Shown here: piece after piece, positions 1-8,504 of the stretch
Numbering within the stretch: position 1 is the first letter of the stretch
Layout of the letters: every line of letters starts with the position of its first letter
NCBI GenBank assembly: GCA_963821885.1
Contig: CAWGFN010000003.1
Span: forward strand, 124,001 to 188,000
Length of the DNA: 64,000 nt
Source: Oleiagrimonas sp963821885
GTDB taxonomy: Bacteria; Pseudomonadota; Gammaproteobacteria; Xanthomonadales; Rhodanobacteraceae
Reading direction: 5' to 3'
Position numbers and translations under genes: made by a program
Notes under the pieces: generated by a model
Seen by the model: the letters and a program-made list of their open reading frames with translations, nothing else
What the model was told of the DNA's origin: nothing
The model's database searches: none

Positions 1-360
1 GGTCTTGCGGCCGCCGCTCAGGACCACGTGGATCGCCGCACGCAGGGTGCCGCTCCAGTCCACGCCTGAGTGGTGGTAGAAGTCGTCGTCCTCGGCGGCC
101 AGGACCGCATTCTTCAGTCGCGTGGGCACGTTTTCGATCTTCACCGGCAGGCGGCGCATCTCGCCAAACTCGGCGATCAGCTTGCCGTCGGCGCTGACCA
201 CGCGCAGCGGGACCTGCATCTGCACGTCCTTGAGGGAGTCGACCGAGGGCAGCCGGGGCGAGATGAGCCAGTAGGCGATGCCGATCGAGGCGGCCCCCAG
301 CACGGTGCCGGCCAGCGCGAGGATCAGCGCATAGCGCAGCAGACGTTTGAAAATGGACAT
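1..360 (-). CDS. mrcA: Penicillin-binding protein 1A, N-terminal fragment
   Basis: The first 120 residues of a class A penicillin-binding protein, an inner-membrane enzyme that polymerises and cross-links peptidoglycan. The gene runs off the left edge, so only the anchor and the start of the glycosyltransferase (GT51) domain are seen. Residues about 9-33 form one hydrophobic membrane anchor. The GT51 motif AAEDDDFYHHSG lies at residues 88-99 and contains the expected catalytic Glu (E90). The start is the ATG at 360, followed by the typical MSIFKRLLR cytoplasmic tail. It is divergent from pilM, the usual mrcA/ponA-pilM arrangement of Xanthomonadales and pseudomonads. The transpeptidase domain lies outside the window. 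Confidence 0.93.
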   Translation of the reverse strand, partial: MSIFKRLLRYALILALAGTVLGAASIGIAYWLISPRLPSVDSLKDVQMQVPLRVVSADGKLIAEFGEMRRLPVKIENVPTRLKNAVLAAEDDDFYHHSGVDWSGTLRAAIHVVLSGGRKT

Positions 361-807
361 GGACGGGAAACTTGGTTGAGAAGGGGAGCGAGGTGGATCT
401 TGTTTCCTCGAGTATAGGGCCCCGGGTGCGCGGGTGTTCAAGATGCGTGTGCGAGGGCGGCCGTCGCCGGCCTTTCGGGGCGGTCCCCGAGAGGGGATCC
501 GGGCCGACTTGCGGCGCAGGTCACGGAATCCCGGGCAGACGTGCGATGCGTCACGACTTTGTACGCTCAATCGCATGCCTACGGGACAAAGTTGTCGACT
601 TACCTGAAATAACCGCTAGGATGTGCTTCCGTCACAAGGGAATGTTGGCCTCTGGGTCTAGCCGCAGGGGTCGGGGGGTGCCGCGGAATGGCACCGCTTT
701 CGAGCAGGTTGTGGCGAAATTAATGCCCTGTTGCCAACCTGTTAAAAATCATATTTAATGCGGATGCGCACATTTCGCTCCTAAACGCGCATGGGGAAGG
801 GGGAAAC
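361..807. promoter_or_regulatory. Divergent intergenic region mrcA/pilM with candidate pilM promoter
   Basis: This 447-bp gap between the divergent mrcA and pilM starts holds no convincing gene. The open frames in it lack ribosome binding sites and family features. A sigma70-like promoter for pilM is visible: TTGCCA at 731-736, a 17-bp spacer and TTTAAT at 754-759, about 50 bp before the pilM start. A second, weaker candidate is TTGTCG near 592 with TAGGAT about 19 bp later. The AT-rich stretch at 735-760 stands out in GC-rich surroundings. The promoter call is by inspection only. Confidence 0.5.
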
Positions 808-1866
808 GTGAGTCTGTTCACTCCCAAAAGACCGCCGCTGATCGGCGTCGACATCAGTTCCACCGCGGTCAAGCTGCTGCAGCTGAGCCGATCGGGTGGT
901 CGTTTCCGCGTGGAGCACTACGCGGTCGAGCCTTTGCCGCCCAATGCCGTGGTCGAGAAGAACATCGTCGAAGTCGACGCCGTCGGCGACGCGATCCGTC
1001 GCGCGCTGGCGCGCTCGGGCTCCAAGACCAAGTTCGCCGCTGCCGCGGTGGCCGGTTCGGCGGTCATCACCAAGGTGATACCGATGGCCTCGGATCTGTC
1101 CGAGGAGGACCTCGAGGCCAACGTGCAGGTCGAGGCCAACCAGTACATTCCCTACCCGATCGAGGAAGTCAGCCTGGACTTCGAGAAGATCGGGCCGGTG
1201 CGCGACAACCCGGAGATGAGCAATATCCTGCTCGCCGCCTCGCGTACCGAGAACGTCGACATGCGCGTGGCCGCGCTCGATCTGGGCGGACTGACCGCCA
1301 AGGTGATCGACGTCGAGGCCTTCGCCATGGAGAACGCCTTCACGCTGATCGCCGATCAGCTCTCGGTGGCCCGCGACGCGCTGGTCGCCGTGGTCGACGT
1401 CGGCGCCACCATGACCACGCTGGCGGTGATGAAGAACCAGCGCACCATCTATTCGCGAGAGCAGGTCTTCGGCGGCAAGCAGCTGACCGACGAGATCATG
1501 CGCCGCTACGGCCTTTCCTACGAGGAAGCCGGTCGCGCCAAGCGCCAGGGCGGGCTGCCCGACACCTATGAACAGGAAGCCCTGGAGCCGTTCAAGGATT
1601 CCATGGTCCAGCAGATCAGCCGTCTGCTGCAGTTCTTCTTCGCCGGAAGCGAGTACAGCAAGGTCGACCAGATCGTGCTGGCCGGAGGCTCCGGTGGCAT
1701 CGAGGGCATCAGCGACATGGTGGAGGACCAGCTCGGCGTGCCGTGCGTGGTCGCCAACCCGCTGGCCCAGATGTCCATCGCTTCGCGTTCGCAGGCCCAG
1801 CAGCTGGCCGCGGACGCGCCTTCGCTGATGATCGCGGCCGGCCTCGCCATGAGGAGTTTCGACTGA
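808..1866 (+). CDS. pilM: Type IV pilus inner-membrane assembly protein PilM
   Basis: PilM is the actin-like cytoplasmic ATP-binding protein of the type IV pilus alignment complex; it binds the N-terminus of PilN. The 352 residues have the family's usual length. The N-terminus LIGVDISSTAVKLLQL is the first phosphate-binding loop of the actin fold. VVDVGATMTTLAV (near residue 196) and LAGGSGGIEG (near residue 291) are the later nucleotide-binding loops. Translation starts at GTG 808 behind the purine-rich GAAGGGGGAAA; the ATG at 791 is out of frame. It is the first gene of pilMNOPQ and its stop overlaps the pilN start (TGATG). Confidence 0.96.
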   Translation: MSLFTPKRPPLIGVDISSTAVKLLQLSRSGGRFRVEHYAVEPLPPNAVVEKNIVEVDAVGDAIRRALARSGSKTKFAAAAVAGSAVITKVIPMASDLSEEDLEANVQVEANQYIPYPIEEVSLDFEKIGPVRDNPEMSNILLAASRTENVDMRVAALDLGGLTAKVIDVEAFAMENAFTLIADQLSVARDALVAVVDVGATMTTLAVMKNQRTIYSREQVFGGKQLTDEIMRRYGLSYEEAGRAKRQGGLPDTYEQEALEPFKDSMVQQISRLLQFFFAGSEYSKVDQIVLAGGSGGIEGISDMVEDQLGVPCVVANPLAQMSIASRSQAQQLAADAPSLMIAAGLAMRSFD

Positions 1867-2486
1867 TGGCGCGCATAAACCTGCTCCCCTGGCGCGCCGA
1901 GCGGCGCAAGCAGCGCGAACGGGAATTCTTCGCGCATCTGGGCCTGGCTGCCGTGGGCGGCGTGGTGCTGGTGGTCATCTGGGCGATGTGGATGAACATG
2001 CGCATCAGCAACCAGAACCAACGCAACGCCATGCTGAAAACGCAGATCCACCAGCTTGACGAGCGCATCGCGCAGATCAAGGACCTGGAGAAGGTCCGCG
2101 ACCACCTGCTGGCACGCAAGCGCATCATCGAGAAATTGCAGGCGGACCGTTCGAAGATGGTCCACCTGTTCGATGAACTGGTGAAGACCATTCCGCCCAG
2201 CGTGCGCCTGACCTCGGTGGAGCAGAAGGGCGACTCGATCAAGATCAAGGGCGTCGCGCAGTCCAACGCCAGCGTGGCCGACTACATGCGAAATCTCGAG
2301 GCGTCCCCTTGGATGACCGAGGTCCAGCTCGGCCGCATCGACAACAAACACGGCGATTCACGCACTCCGTACGTGTTCGACCTGAGCATGAAGATGTCCA
2401 AGCCCAAGTCCGACGACGAGCAGGACAATGCGGGCATGGGCATGTCGGCCGGTGGCAAGACCGCGAAGGGAGGTAGGAAGCAATGA
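1866..2486 (+). CDS. pilN: Type IV pilus assembly protein PilN
   Basis: A bitopic inner-membrane protein that joins cytoplasmic PilM to periplasmic PilO in the type IV pilus alignment complex. The 206-aa protein opens with the invariant MARINLLPWR, the peptide that docks in PilM. One membrane helix follows at about residues 25-43, then a coiled-coil segment and a ferredoxin-like periplasmic domain. The start is the ATG at 1866, overlapping the pilM stop by one base; a longer upstream reading frame would lose the conserved N-terminus. The C-terminal tail is charged and Gly/Lys-rich. Confidence 0.96.
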   Translation: MARINLLPWRAERRKQREREFFAHLGLAAVGGVVLVVIWAMWMNMRISNQNQRNAMLKTQIHQLDERIAQIKDLEKVRDHLLARKRIIEKLQADRSKMVHLFDELVKTIPPSVRLTSVEQKGDSIKIKGVAQSNASVADYMRNLEASPWMTEVQLGRIDNKHGDSRTPYVFDLSMKMSKPKSDDEQDNAGMGMSAGGKTAKGGRKQ

Positions 2487-3139
2487 GCTTTATCGACGAC
2501 CTTCGCAATCTCGATCGCAACAACATCGGCGGCTGGTCGAAGTCGGTCAAGGGCTTCTTCATCGCCGTTGTCCTGGGCCTGATCCTGTTCCTCGGCTGGT
2601 ACTTCTACATCAGCACCCAGCAGGACACCCTGGCCGCCCAGCAGCGCAAGGAACTCGGCCTGCGCAACGATTTCATGGACAAGCAGGCCAAGGCAGTCAA
2701 CCTCGAGGCGTTGCGCAAGCAGCTCTCGGACATGCAGGACATGCTCAAGCAGATGCTGCGCCAGCTGCCCAGCAAGACCGAGATGCCCGCGCTGCTGGTG
2801 GATATTTCGCAGACCGCCCTCGCGGCCGGATTGCAGATCGACACCTTTGCCCGTGGCGACGAGAGCAAGAAGGAGTTCTACGCCGAACAGCCGATCAAGC
2901 TGAAGATGAGCGGCACCTATCATCAGTTCGGCACCTTCATCAGTGGCGTGGCCTCGTTGCCCCGCGTGGTCATCCTGACCATGCACAACGTATCCCTGGT
3001 GGCGGCAAAGCCCGGCACTGACGGCGTGGCGACCAATGGCCGCCTGACGCTGGAGGGCACGGTCAAGACCTATCGGTATCTGGACGAGGAAGATATCGAC
3101 AAGCCGAAGACTCCCGGCAAGGGCAGGAGGGGCAAATGA
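2483..3139 (+). CDS. pilO: Type IV pilus assembly protein PilO
   Basis: PilO forms a heterodimer with PilN and links to PilP and the secretin on the periplasmic side of the pilus machine. The protein has 218 residues, with one membrane helix at about residues 25-46, then a periplasmic coiled coil (roughly 50-100) and a ferredoxin-like fold. Its ATG overlaps the pilN stop by four bases (ATGA), indicating translational coupling. The C-terminus ends in a basic tail, KTPGKGRRGK. Length and gene order match the family. Confidence 0.95.
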   Translation: MSFIDDLRNLDRNNIGGWSKSVKGFFIAVVLGLILFLGWYFYISTQQDTLAAQQRKELGLRNDFMDKQAKAVNLEALRKQLSDMQDMLKQMLRQLPSKTEMPALLVDISQTALAAGLQIDTFARGDESKKEFYAEQPIKLKMSGTYHQFGTFISGVASLPRVVILTMHNVSLVAAKPGTDGVATNGRLTLEGTVKTYRYLDEEDIDKPKTPGKGRRGK

Positions 3140-3660
3140 GCATGCGATCGAACACCATGCGCCTTCTGATGCTGCTTCTGGCGGTCCTGGTCGTCGCCGG
3201 CTGCACGCGCGGCACCTCCGATCTGCGCCAGTGGATCGCCAAGGAAAAATCCAAGAAGGGCGCGCCGTTGCAGCCTCTGCCGGTGATCAAGACCTTCGAG
3301 AGCTTCGAATACAAGGATCAGGCCCTGCGCGATCCGTTCGCGCCGAGCCCGAACGACACCAAGGGCAACAACAAGGCCGGCCCGCGGCCGGACCAGAACC
3401 GTCCGCGAGGGCCGCTCGAGGCCTTCGCCCTGGACAGCCTGCAGATGGTGGGCACCATCGGTGAAGGAAACAGCATGGAAGCACTGATCAAGGACCCGGG
3501 CGGAGTCATTCATCAGGTGCACATCAATGACTACATGGGGCAGAACTATGGCCGTGTCACCGACATTGCCGAGGATCACATCGACCTTGTCGAACTGGTG
3601 CCAAACGGGACCGGCGGCTGGATGGAACGCAAGGCGAGCATCGCGCTCGACGAGCAATGA
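3136..3660 (+). CDS. pilP: Type IV pilus lipoprotein PilP
   Basis: PilP is an inner-membrane lipoprotein that bridges PilN/PilO and the outer-membrane secretin PilQ. The 174-aa product has a signal peptide ending in the lipobox VVAGC, with the acylated Cys at residue 23. A Pro-rich disordered linker follows, including DPFAPSPND, which in the family contacts PilO/PilN. The C-terminal beta-sandwich contains LQMVGTIGEG and the I..V..GDYMG-type strands. The start overlaps the pilO stop by four bases. Confidence 0.95.
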   Translation: MSMRSNTMRLLMLLLAVLVVAGCTRGTSDLRQWIAKEKSKKGAPLQPLPVIKTFESFEYKDQALRDPFAPSPNDTKGNNKAGPRPDQNRPRGPLEAFALDSLQMVGTIGEGNSMEALIKDPGGVIHQVHINDYMGQNYGRVTDIAEDHIDLVELVPNGTGGWMERKASIALDEQ

Positions 3661-3682
3661 AGACCCATCGGGGGTGACGTAC

Positions 3683-5935
3683 ATGATGACTACAAACACG
3701 CATCGTCGAGGCCGGGCCCTTAGCGCCTTCCGCAGCGGTATCCTCATGCTGACGGGGCTGCTGGCATTTGCGCTGGCCGGCACCGCATCAGCTGCCACCA
3801 ACACGCTCAAGGGCGTCAGCTACCAGGCGCTTCCTGGGGGGCGCGTGCAGCTGAACATGAAGTTCGATGGCACGCCGCCCGAGCCCAAGATCTTCACCAC
3901 CAGCACTCCGCCCCGCATCGCGGTGGATCTGGATGACACCGCCAATTCGATGACCCAGCGCCACTTCGACGTGGGCACGGGCGCGACGTCGGGCTATTCG
4001 GTCGTCTCGGCCGGCAATCGCACACGCGTGGTGGTCGAACTGTTCCAGGCGGCCACCTACCGCGCGTCGGTGAACGGCAACGACCTCATCCTTACCGTGG
4101 ACAATGGCACCGCCGATGCCGACATCACCAACGCCTCGCACACCGATCCGACCAAGGACGTGCAGGCGGCGGACGCGGCGCAGGTATCGAAGATCGACTT
4201 CCGTCGCGGTCCGGGCGGCAGCGGCAAGCTGCTGGTCAGCTTCACCGGCGCGGGCGCCGACGTGAACCTGCAGCAGGCAGGCGACCACGTCACGCTGCAG
4301 CTGAGCAACGTCAACGTGCCGAAGAAGTTCGCCAACAAGCTTGACGTCAGTGATTTCGCCACGCCGGTGCAGAGCATCGCCACCAGCGCGACCGCCAGTG
4401 GCGGTCAGATGGTGATGCAGATCGACGGCAACGTGGATACCTCGGCCTACCAGACCAACGACCAGTATGTGGTCGACATCACCCCGAAGTCGGCCAAGAA
4501 GTCCGACAAGACGAATCCGGGTGAGGCGCCCGTCTATTCGGGCAAGCGCGTCACCTTCAACTTCCAGAACATTCCGGTGCGCTCTGCGCTGAACCTGCTG
4601 GCCTCGGTCTCCGGGCTCAACATCGTCGCCGCGGACAGCGTCAACGGCAGCGTCACCGTGCGGCTGGTCAACGTGCCCTGGGATCAGGCGCTGGACGTGA
4701 TTCTGCGCGCCAAGGGCCTGGACAAGCGCCAGAACGGCAACGTGATCTGGATTGCTCCTCAGGAGCAGATCGCCAAGTACGAGGAGGATCTGGCCACCGC
4801 GCGCCTGAAGGCGCAGGCCCAGGCGGAGCTGGTCTCGGCCTATATCCCGATCAGCTACGGCAAGGCTTCCGACATCGCCAAGCTGCTGACCCAGAAAAGC
4901 CTGCAAAGCTCGGGCGGTGGATCGGCCGCCGCCGGCGTGGGTTCGGCTCGCGGCTTCCTGTCGACGCGCGGCAGCGTGTCCTTCGACGAGCGCACCAACA
5001 CCCTGCTGATCAACGACACGCCGGAGAAGATCAAGGAAGTACGCCATCTGGTGAGCATCCTCGACCGGCCGGTCAAGCAGGTGCTGATCGAATCGCGCAT
5101 CGTGGCGGCGACCGACAACTTCACCCGCGAGCTCGGCGTGCGCTGGGGCGTGCAGGCGTTCAAGCAGAACAACGGCAACATCCTGGCGCTGGCTCCTTCC
5201 GTGGGCGGGCAGTCGAGCTCGAGCAGCGGCACGACCCAGGGCGCCGATGGCCTGGCGGTCAGCGTCAACAATGCCGCGGTGCAGGCCGCGACCAGCACCA
5301 ATGGCGTGGGCACCATCACCTATCCGGGCGGTTTCAACGTGAACCTTCCGGTGAGCAAGCCCAGCGGCAGCTTCGGCCTGGCGATTCTCGGTGCCAACTA
5401 CCTGCTTGATCTCGAGCTGTCGGCGGCACAGACCGAAGGCCAGACCGAGATCATCTCCAGTCCGCGCGTGATCACCGCCAACCAGCAGGAGGCTGTCATC
5501 CGCCAGGGCCAGGAAATCGGCTACGTGACCTACCAGCAGAGCTCTGGCGGCGGCACCAGCAACGCCACGGTGCAGTTCAAGGATGCCGTGCTGGAGTTGA
5601 AGGTGACGCCGACGATCACCGCCGACAAGCGCGTGTACCTGAAGATCAACGTGAAGAAGGATGCACTCAATTCCTTCATCGCCTCGCCGGGTGGTGGCCA
5701 GGTGCCCCAGATCGACACCCGGGAGATCAATACCTCGGTGCTGGTCGACAACGGGCAGACGGTCGTGCTGGGTGGCATCTACGAGATCACCAAGAGCAAC
5801 GACGTGGCCAAGATTCCGGGACTGGGCGACATCCCGATCCTGGGCTACCTGTTCCGTTCGCACAACCACACCAACAACAAGGCCGAGCTGCTGATTTTCG
5901 TGACACCGAAGATCCTCAGCGAAACCGGGCGTTGA
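3683..5935 (+). CDS. pilQ: Type IV pilus secretin PilQ
   Basis: PilQ is the outer-membrane secretin ring through which the pilus fibre leaves the cell. The start chosen is ATG 3683 (750 aa), giving a signal peptide that ends about ASA-37. Next come AMIN domains (about 45-135 and about 185-290) that bind peptidoglycan, a secretin/TonB short N-terminal domain (about 330-395, VTFNFQNIPVRSALNLLA), an N1-type domain with a Gly/Ser-rich insert, and the secretin pore (about 510-750). The C-terminal hallmark VPGLGDIPILGYLFR appears here as IPGLGDIPILGYLFR. The start lies 22 bp after pilP. It is the last gene of the operon and is followed by a terminator. Confidence 0.96.
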   Translation: MMTTNTHRRGRALSAFRSGILMLTGLLAFALAGTASAATNTLKGVSYQALPGGRVQLNMKFDGTPPEPKIFTTSTPPRIAVDLDDTANSMTQRHFDVGTGATSGYSVVSAGNRTRVVVELFQAATYRASVNGNDLILTVDNGTADADITNASHTDPTKDVQAADAAQVSKIDFRRGPGGSGKLLVSFTGAGADVNLQQAGDHVTLQLSNVNVPKKFANKLDVSDFATPVQSIATSATASGGQMVMQIDGNVDTSAYQTNDQYVVDITPKSAKKSDKTNPGEAPVYSGKRVTFNFQNIPVRSALNLLASVSGLNIVAADSVNGSVTVRLVNVPWDQALDVILRAKGLDKRQNGNVIWIAPQEQIAKYEEDLATARLKAQAQAELVSAYIPISYGKASDIAKLLTQKSLQSSGGGSAAAGVGSARGFLSTRGSVSFDERTNTLLINDTPEKIKEVRHLVSILDRPVKQVLIESRIVAATDNFTRELGVRWGVQAFKQNNGNILALAPSVGGQSSSSSGTTQGADGLAVSVNNAAVQAATSTNGVGTITYPGGFNVNLPVSKPSGSFGLAILGANYLLDLELSAAQTEGQTEIISSPRVITANQQEAVIRQGQEIGYVTYQQSSGGGTSNATVQFKDAVLELKVTPTITADKRVYLKINVKKDALNSFIASPGGGQVPQIDTREINTSVLVDNGQTVVLGGIYEITKSNDVAKIPGLGDIPILGYLFRSHNHTNNKAELLIFVTPKILSETGR

Positions 5936-5959
5936 TATCGCGCCACGCAATGACGAAGA

Positions 5960-5983
5960 GGCGGCCCGCGGGCCGCCTTTTTG
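5960..5983 (+). terminator. Rho-independent terminator after pilQ
   Basis: A perfect 8-bp GC stem, GGCGGCCC-GC-GGGCCGCC (5960-5977), is followed at once by TTTTT. It lies 24 bp after the pilQ stop and separates the pilus operon from the moxR operon. Confidence 0.85.
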
Positions 5984-6077
5984 TTGGCCGATGCGGCTGG
6001 TTAAACTTTTCGGGGCAGACATGGTCACAACACGCATCGCGCGCACGCGTCATCGGCGCCGTGCGCAAGGGCTGAAC

Positions 6078-7091
6078 ATGGAGCGCGATATCGCGATGAG
6101 CTTGAGCGAAACCCAATCGGACACGCCATTGCAGGAAGCCTTCACAAGGCTTCGCGATGACCTTGAACGCAGCATCATCGGTCAGCCGCAGCTGGTCGAA
6201 AGCCTGTTGATCGCGTTGTTGGCCGATGGCCACCTTCTGGTCGAAGGCGCGCCTGGACTGGCCAAGACCACGGCCATCAAGGCATTGGCCCAGCGTATCG
6301 AGGCCGACTTTCACCGCGTGCAGTTCACCCCCGACCTGCTGCCTGCCGACCTGACCGGCACCGACATCTTCCGTCCGCAGAGCGGCAGTTTCGAATTCGA
6401 GCGCGGGCCGCTGTTCCACAACATCGTGCTGGCCGACGAAGTCAATCGCGCGCCGGCCAAGGTGCAGTCGGCGTTGCTCGAGGCCATGGCGGAAAGGCAG
6501 ATCACGATCGGCCGGCGCAGCTGGCCTCTGCCCGAACTGTTCCTGGTGATGGCCACGCAGAATCCGATCGAGCATGAAGGCACCTTCGCCCTGCCGGAGG
6601 CCCAGCTGGACCGCTTCCTGATGCACGTCACCATCGGCTATCCCGACGCCGACGCGGAGATGGCGATCCTTGCACTGACCCGTGAGCAGAGCCGGCAGTC
6701 CATGACACACAAGCCACCCGTGCGGGCGCTTCTTCGCCAGGAGGACGTGCTGGCCGCGCGGCAAGCCGCACTCGAGGTCCATGTGGCGCCGGCGCTGGAG
6801 CGCTACATCGCCGAATTGGTGCTGGCCACGCGCGATGCCCGACCCTACGACGCCGAACTGGCCGGCTGGATCGAATGGGGAGCAAGCCCCCGCGGCACCA
6901 TTGCGCTGGACCGTTGCGCACGCGCGCGGGCATGGCTGCATGGCCGCGATTACTGCCTGCCGGAGGACGTGCATTCGGTGGCCCATGGCGTGCTGCGCCA
7001 TCGGGTACTGCTGGCCTACGACGCCGAGGCCGCCGGGGTGCGTGCGGATGATGTCATCACCCGGCTGCTGGAGCGTGTGCCCCTGCCGTGA
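6078..7091 (+). CDS. MoxR-family AAA+ ATPase
   Basis: A MoxR ATPase, the AAA+ chaperone-like partner of VWA-domain proteins in Bat/aerotolerance-type operons. The Walker A loop is VEGAPGLAKTTAIK, Walker B is NIVLADEVNRAPAK, and sensor 1 is FLVMATQNPIEHEGT. A C-terminal AAA lid follows. The start is set at ATG 6078 (337 aa), which has AAGGG six bases upstream; the frame stays open upstream to 5991 but overlaps the terminator region, and ATG 6096 is an alternative. It opens a six-gene operon whose genes overlap by 4 bp or lie within 5 bp. The client protein is not known from sequence. Confidence 0.92.
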   Translation: MERDIAMSLSETQSDTPLQEAFTRLRDDLERSIIGQPQLVESLLIALLADGHLLVEGAPGLAKTTAIKALAQRIEADFHRVQFTPDLLPADLTGTDIFRPQSGSFEFERGPLFHNIVLADEVNRAPAKVQSALLEAMAERQITIGRRSWPLPELFLVMATQNPIEHEGTFALPEAQLDRFLMHVTIGYPDADAEMAILALTREQSRQSMTHKPPVRALLRQEDVLAARQAALEVHVAPALERYIAELVLATRDARPYDAELAGWIEWGASPRGTIALDRCARARAWLHGRDYCLPEDVHSVAHGVLRHRVLLAYDAEAAGVRADDVITRLLERVPLP

Positions 7092-8035
7092 GCGTGAAGG
7101 CGGCCAACCAGGGCACGCCGGCGGATGGCATCACCCGGGCGACCCGCGAGGAGCTGGTGGCGTTGCGCCGCCAGCTTCCGCGCGTGCTGACGCCGCCGCT
7201 GGATCGCCTGCACACCCAGCGGGCCGGAGCCCAGGCCGCGGTCATGCGTGGCCGCGGCATGGATTACCGGGAATCGCGCGCCTACCAGCCGGGTGACGAC
7301 GTGCGCCGGCTGGACTGGCGACTCACCGCGCGCAGCGGGCGCCTGCACACCAAGCTGTTCCAGGAAGAGCGCGAACGCACCCTGATGATCGTGCTCGATC
7401 GCCATCCCGGCATGGACTTCGGCACGCGACGACGCTTCAAGTCGGCGCAGGCTTCGCGCGCGGCGGCCATGGCGGCCTGGCTGGCGGCAGCGACCGGCAT
7501 GCGCGTGGGCCTGCAGACCTTTGGCGGGCACGACGTCCTGCAGCGCCCGGTGATGGGTACACGCGGCGCGCTGGCACTGATACGCACATTGAGCGAATGG
7601 CCAGCAACCGCCATGAACGATGCGAGTTCTTCCCTGGCGACGGGCCTGCGCCGGATCATGCGCCTGGCGCATGGTGGCAGCCAGGTGTTGCTCATCAGCG
7701 ACGGCGGCCAACTAGATGAGAAGGCACGCAGTGCATTGGTGGCGTTGCGACGACAGGCCCATGTGCGGGTCCTGGTGGTGGCCGATGTCCTGGAGACCGC
7801 ATTGCCGCCGTCGGGTCGCTATCCGATGGCGTGGCAGGGTCATGCACAGGCCGTCGATCTCGAATCGGAGGCGGCGCGCAGGCATTTTCGCGACACGTTG
7901 GGCCGCGGGCCGAGCCATCTGGCCCGACTGGCCGGCGAGCTGGGTCTGCGTTGCCGCCGGATCGGCACCGGGGAGGAGACGCTGCGCCCACTGGCCGAGC
8001 TACTGGGCATCCGCCTGGGAGGCCGCCAGCGATGA
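7088..8035 (+). CDS. DUF58 domain protein (VWA-like partner of MoxR)
   Basis: DUF58 proteins contain a conserved motif followed by a divergent VWA-like fold and are encoded next to MoxR. The family signature is clear: GRGMDYRESRAYQPGDDVRRLDWRLTA, within residues about 57-83. The VWA-like strand reads LMIVLDRHPGMDFG, so the metal-binding DxSxS motif is not intact (D-R-H-P-G). Translation starts at GTG 7088, overlapping the moxR stop by four bases. The protein has 315 aa and no membrane segment, so it is probably cytoplasmic and acts with MoxR. Confidence 0.9.
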   Translation: MSVKAANQGTPADGITRATREELVALRRQLPRVLTPPLDRLHTQRAGAQAAVMRGRGMDYRESRAYQPGDDVRRLDWRLTARSGRLHTKLFQEERERTLMIVLDRHPGMDFGTRRRFKSAQASRAAAMAAWLAAATGMRVGLQTFGGHDVLQRPVMGTRGALALIRTLSEWPATAMNDASSSLATGLRRIMRLAHGGSQVLLISDGGQLDEKARSALVALRRQAHVRVLVVADVLETALPPSGRYPMAWQGHAQAVDLESEAARRHFRDTLGRGPSHLARLAGELGLRCRRIGTGEETLRPLAELLGIRLGGRQR

Positions 8036-8499
8036 CTCCGCCGGGACCGAAGCTCGAGGATATCCTGCCGCCCCCGCCGCCGGCCTGGTGGCCGCCGGCG
8101 TATGGCTGGTGGGTGCTTGCCGCCCTGCTCGTGGTGGCTCTGGCATGTGGCGCAAGGTGGTGGTTTTCACGTCGCGCGCGACGTCAGCGCCGCGGATGGC
8201 TCGCCCGCGACTTCGAACGCCTGCGCCAGGCGCACGCGCAAGGGGGCGATGACGCCTGGCTGGCCGCCGAGCTGTCGCAGCGGCTGCGGCGCGGCGCGCG
8301 GCTCATCGATCCGCGCGCGGTCACGTTGCAGGGTTCGGCGTGGCATGAATTCCTTGCCGCGAACGCGCCCGGGGGCATCGATACCAGCGTGCTGGGCAGT
8401 CTGCAGGACGCGCTTTACCGGCCGCGGAGCGGATTCGACGCCGGCGTGGCCCTGGACACGACCCAGGCCTGGTTGCGTCATGCGATGGCGAGGTGCTGA
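8032..8499 (+). CDS. DUF4381 membrane protein
   Basis: A 155-aa membrane protein of the DUF4381 family, always found between the DUF58 and VWA genes in proteobacterial MoxR operons. The N-terminus is Pro-rich (LEDILPPPPPAWWPPAYGWW) and leads into one membrane helix at about residues 22-42. A basic, cytoplasmic alpha-helical domain follows. ATG 8032 overlaps the DUF58 stop by four bases. Its biochemical role is not known; position suggests it anchors the complex at the inner membrane. Confidence 0.87.
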   Translation: MTPPGPKLEDILPPPPPAWWPPAYGWWVLAALLVVALACGARWWFSRRARRQRRGWLARDFERLRQAHAQGGDDAWLAAELSQRLRRGARLIDPRAVTLQGSAWHEFLAANAPGGIDTSVLGSLQDALYRPRSGFDAGVALDTTQAWLRHAMARC

Positions 8500-8504
8500 G
8501 AGCG

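Noticed and set aside
361..807. A 128-codon plus-strand open frame between mrcA and pilM
   Set aside because: It has no ribosome binding site or domain, includes the putative promoter, and overlaps no conserved sequence.
3788..6046. Open frame of 752 codons on the minus strand opposite pilQ
   Set aside because: It lies fully antisense to pilQ, has no ribosome binding site or domain, and shows the Arg/His/Gly-rich composition of a shadow frame in GC-rich DNA.
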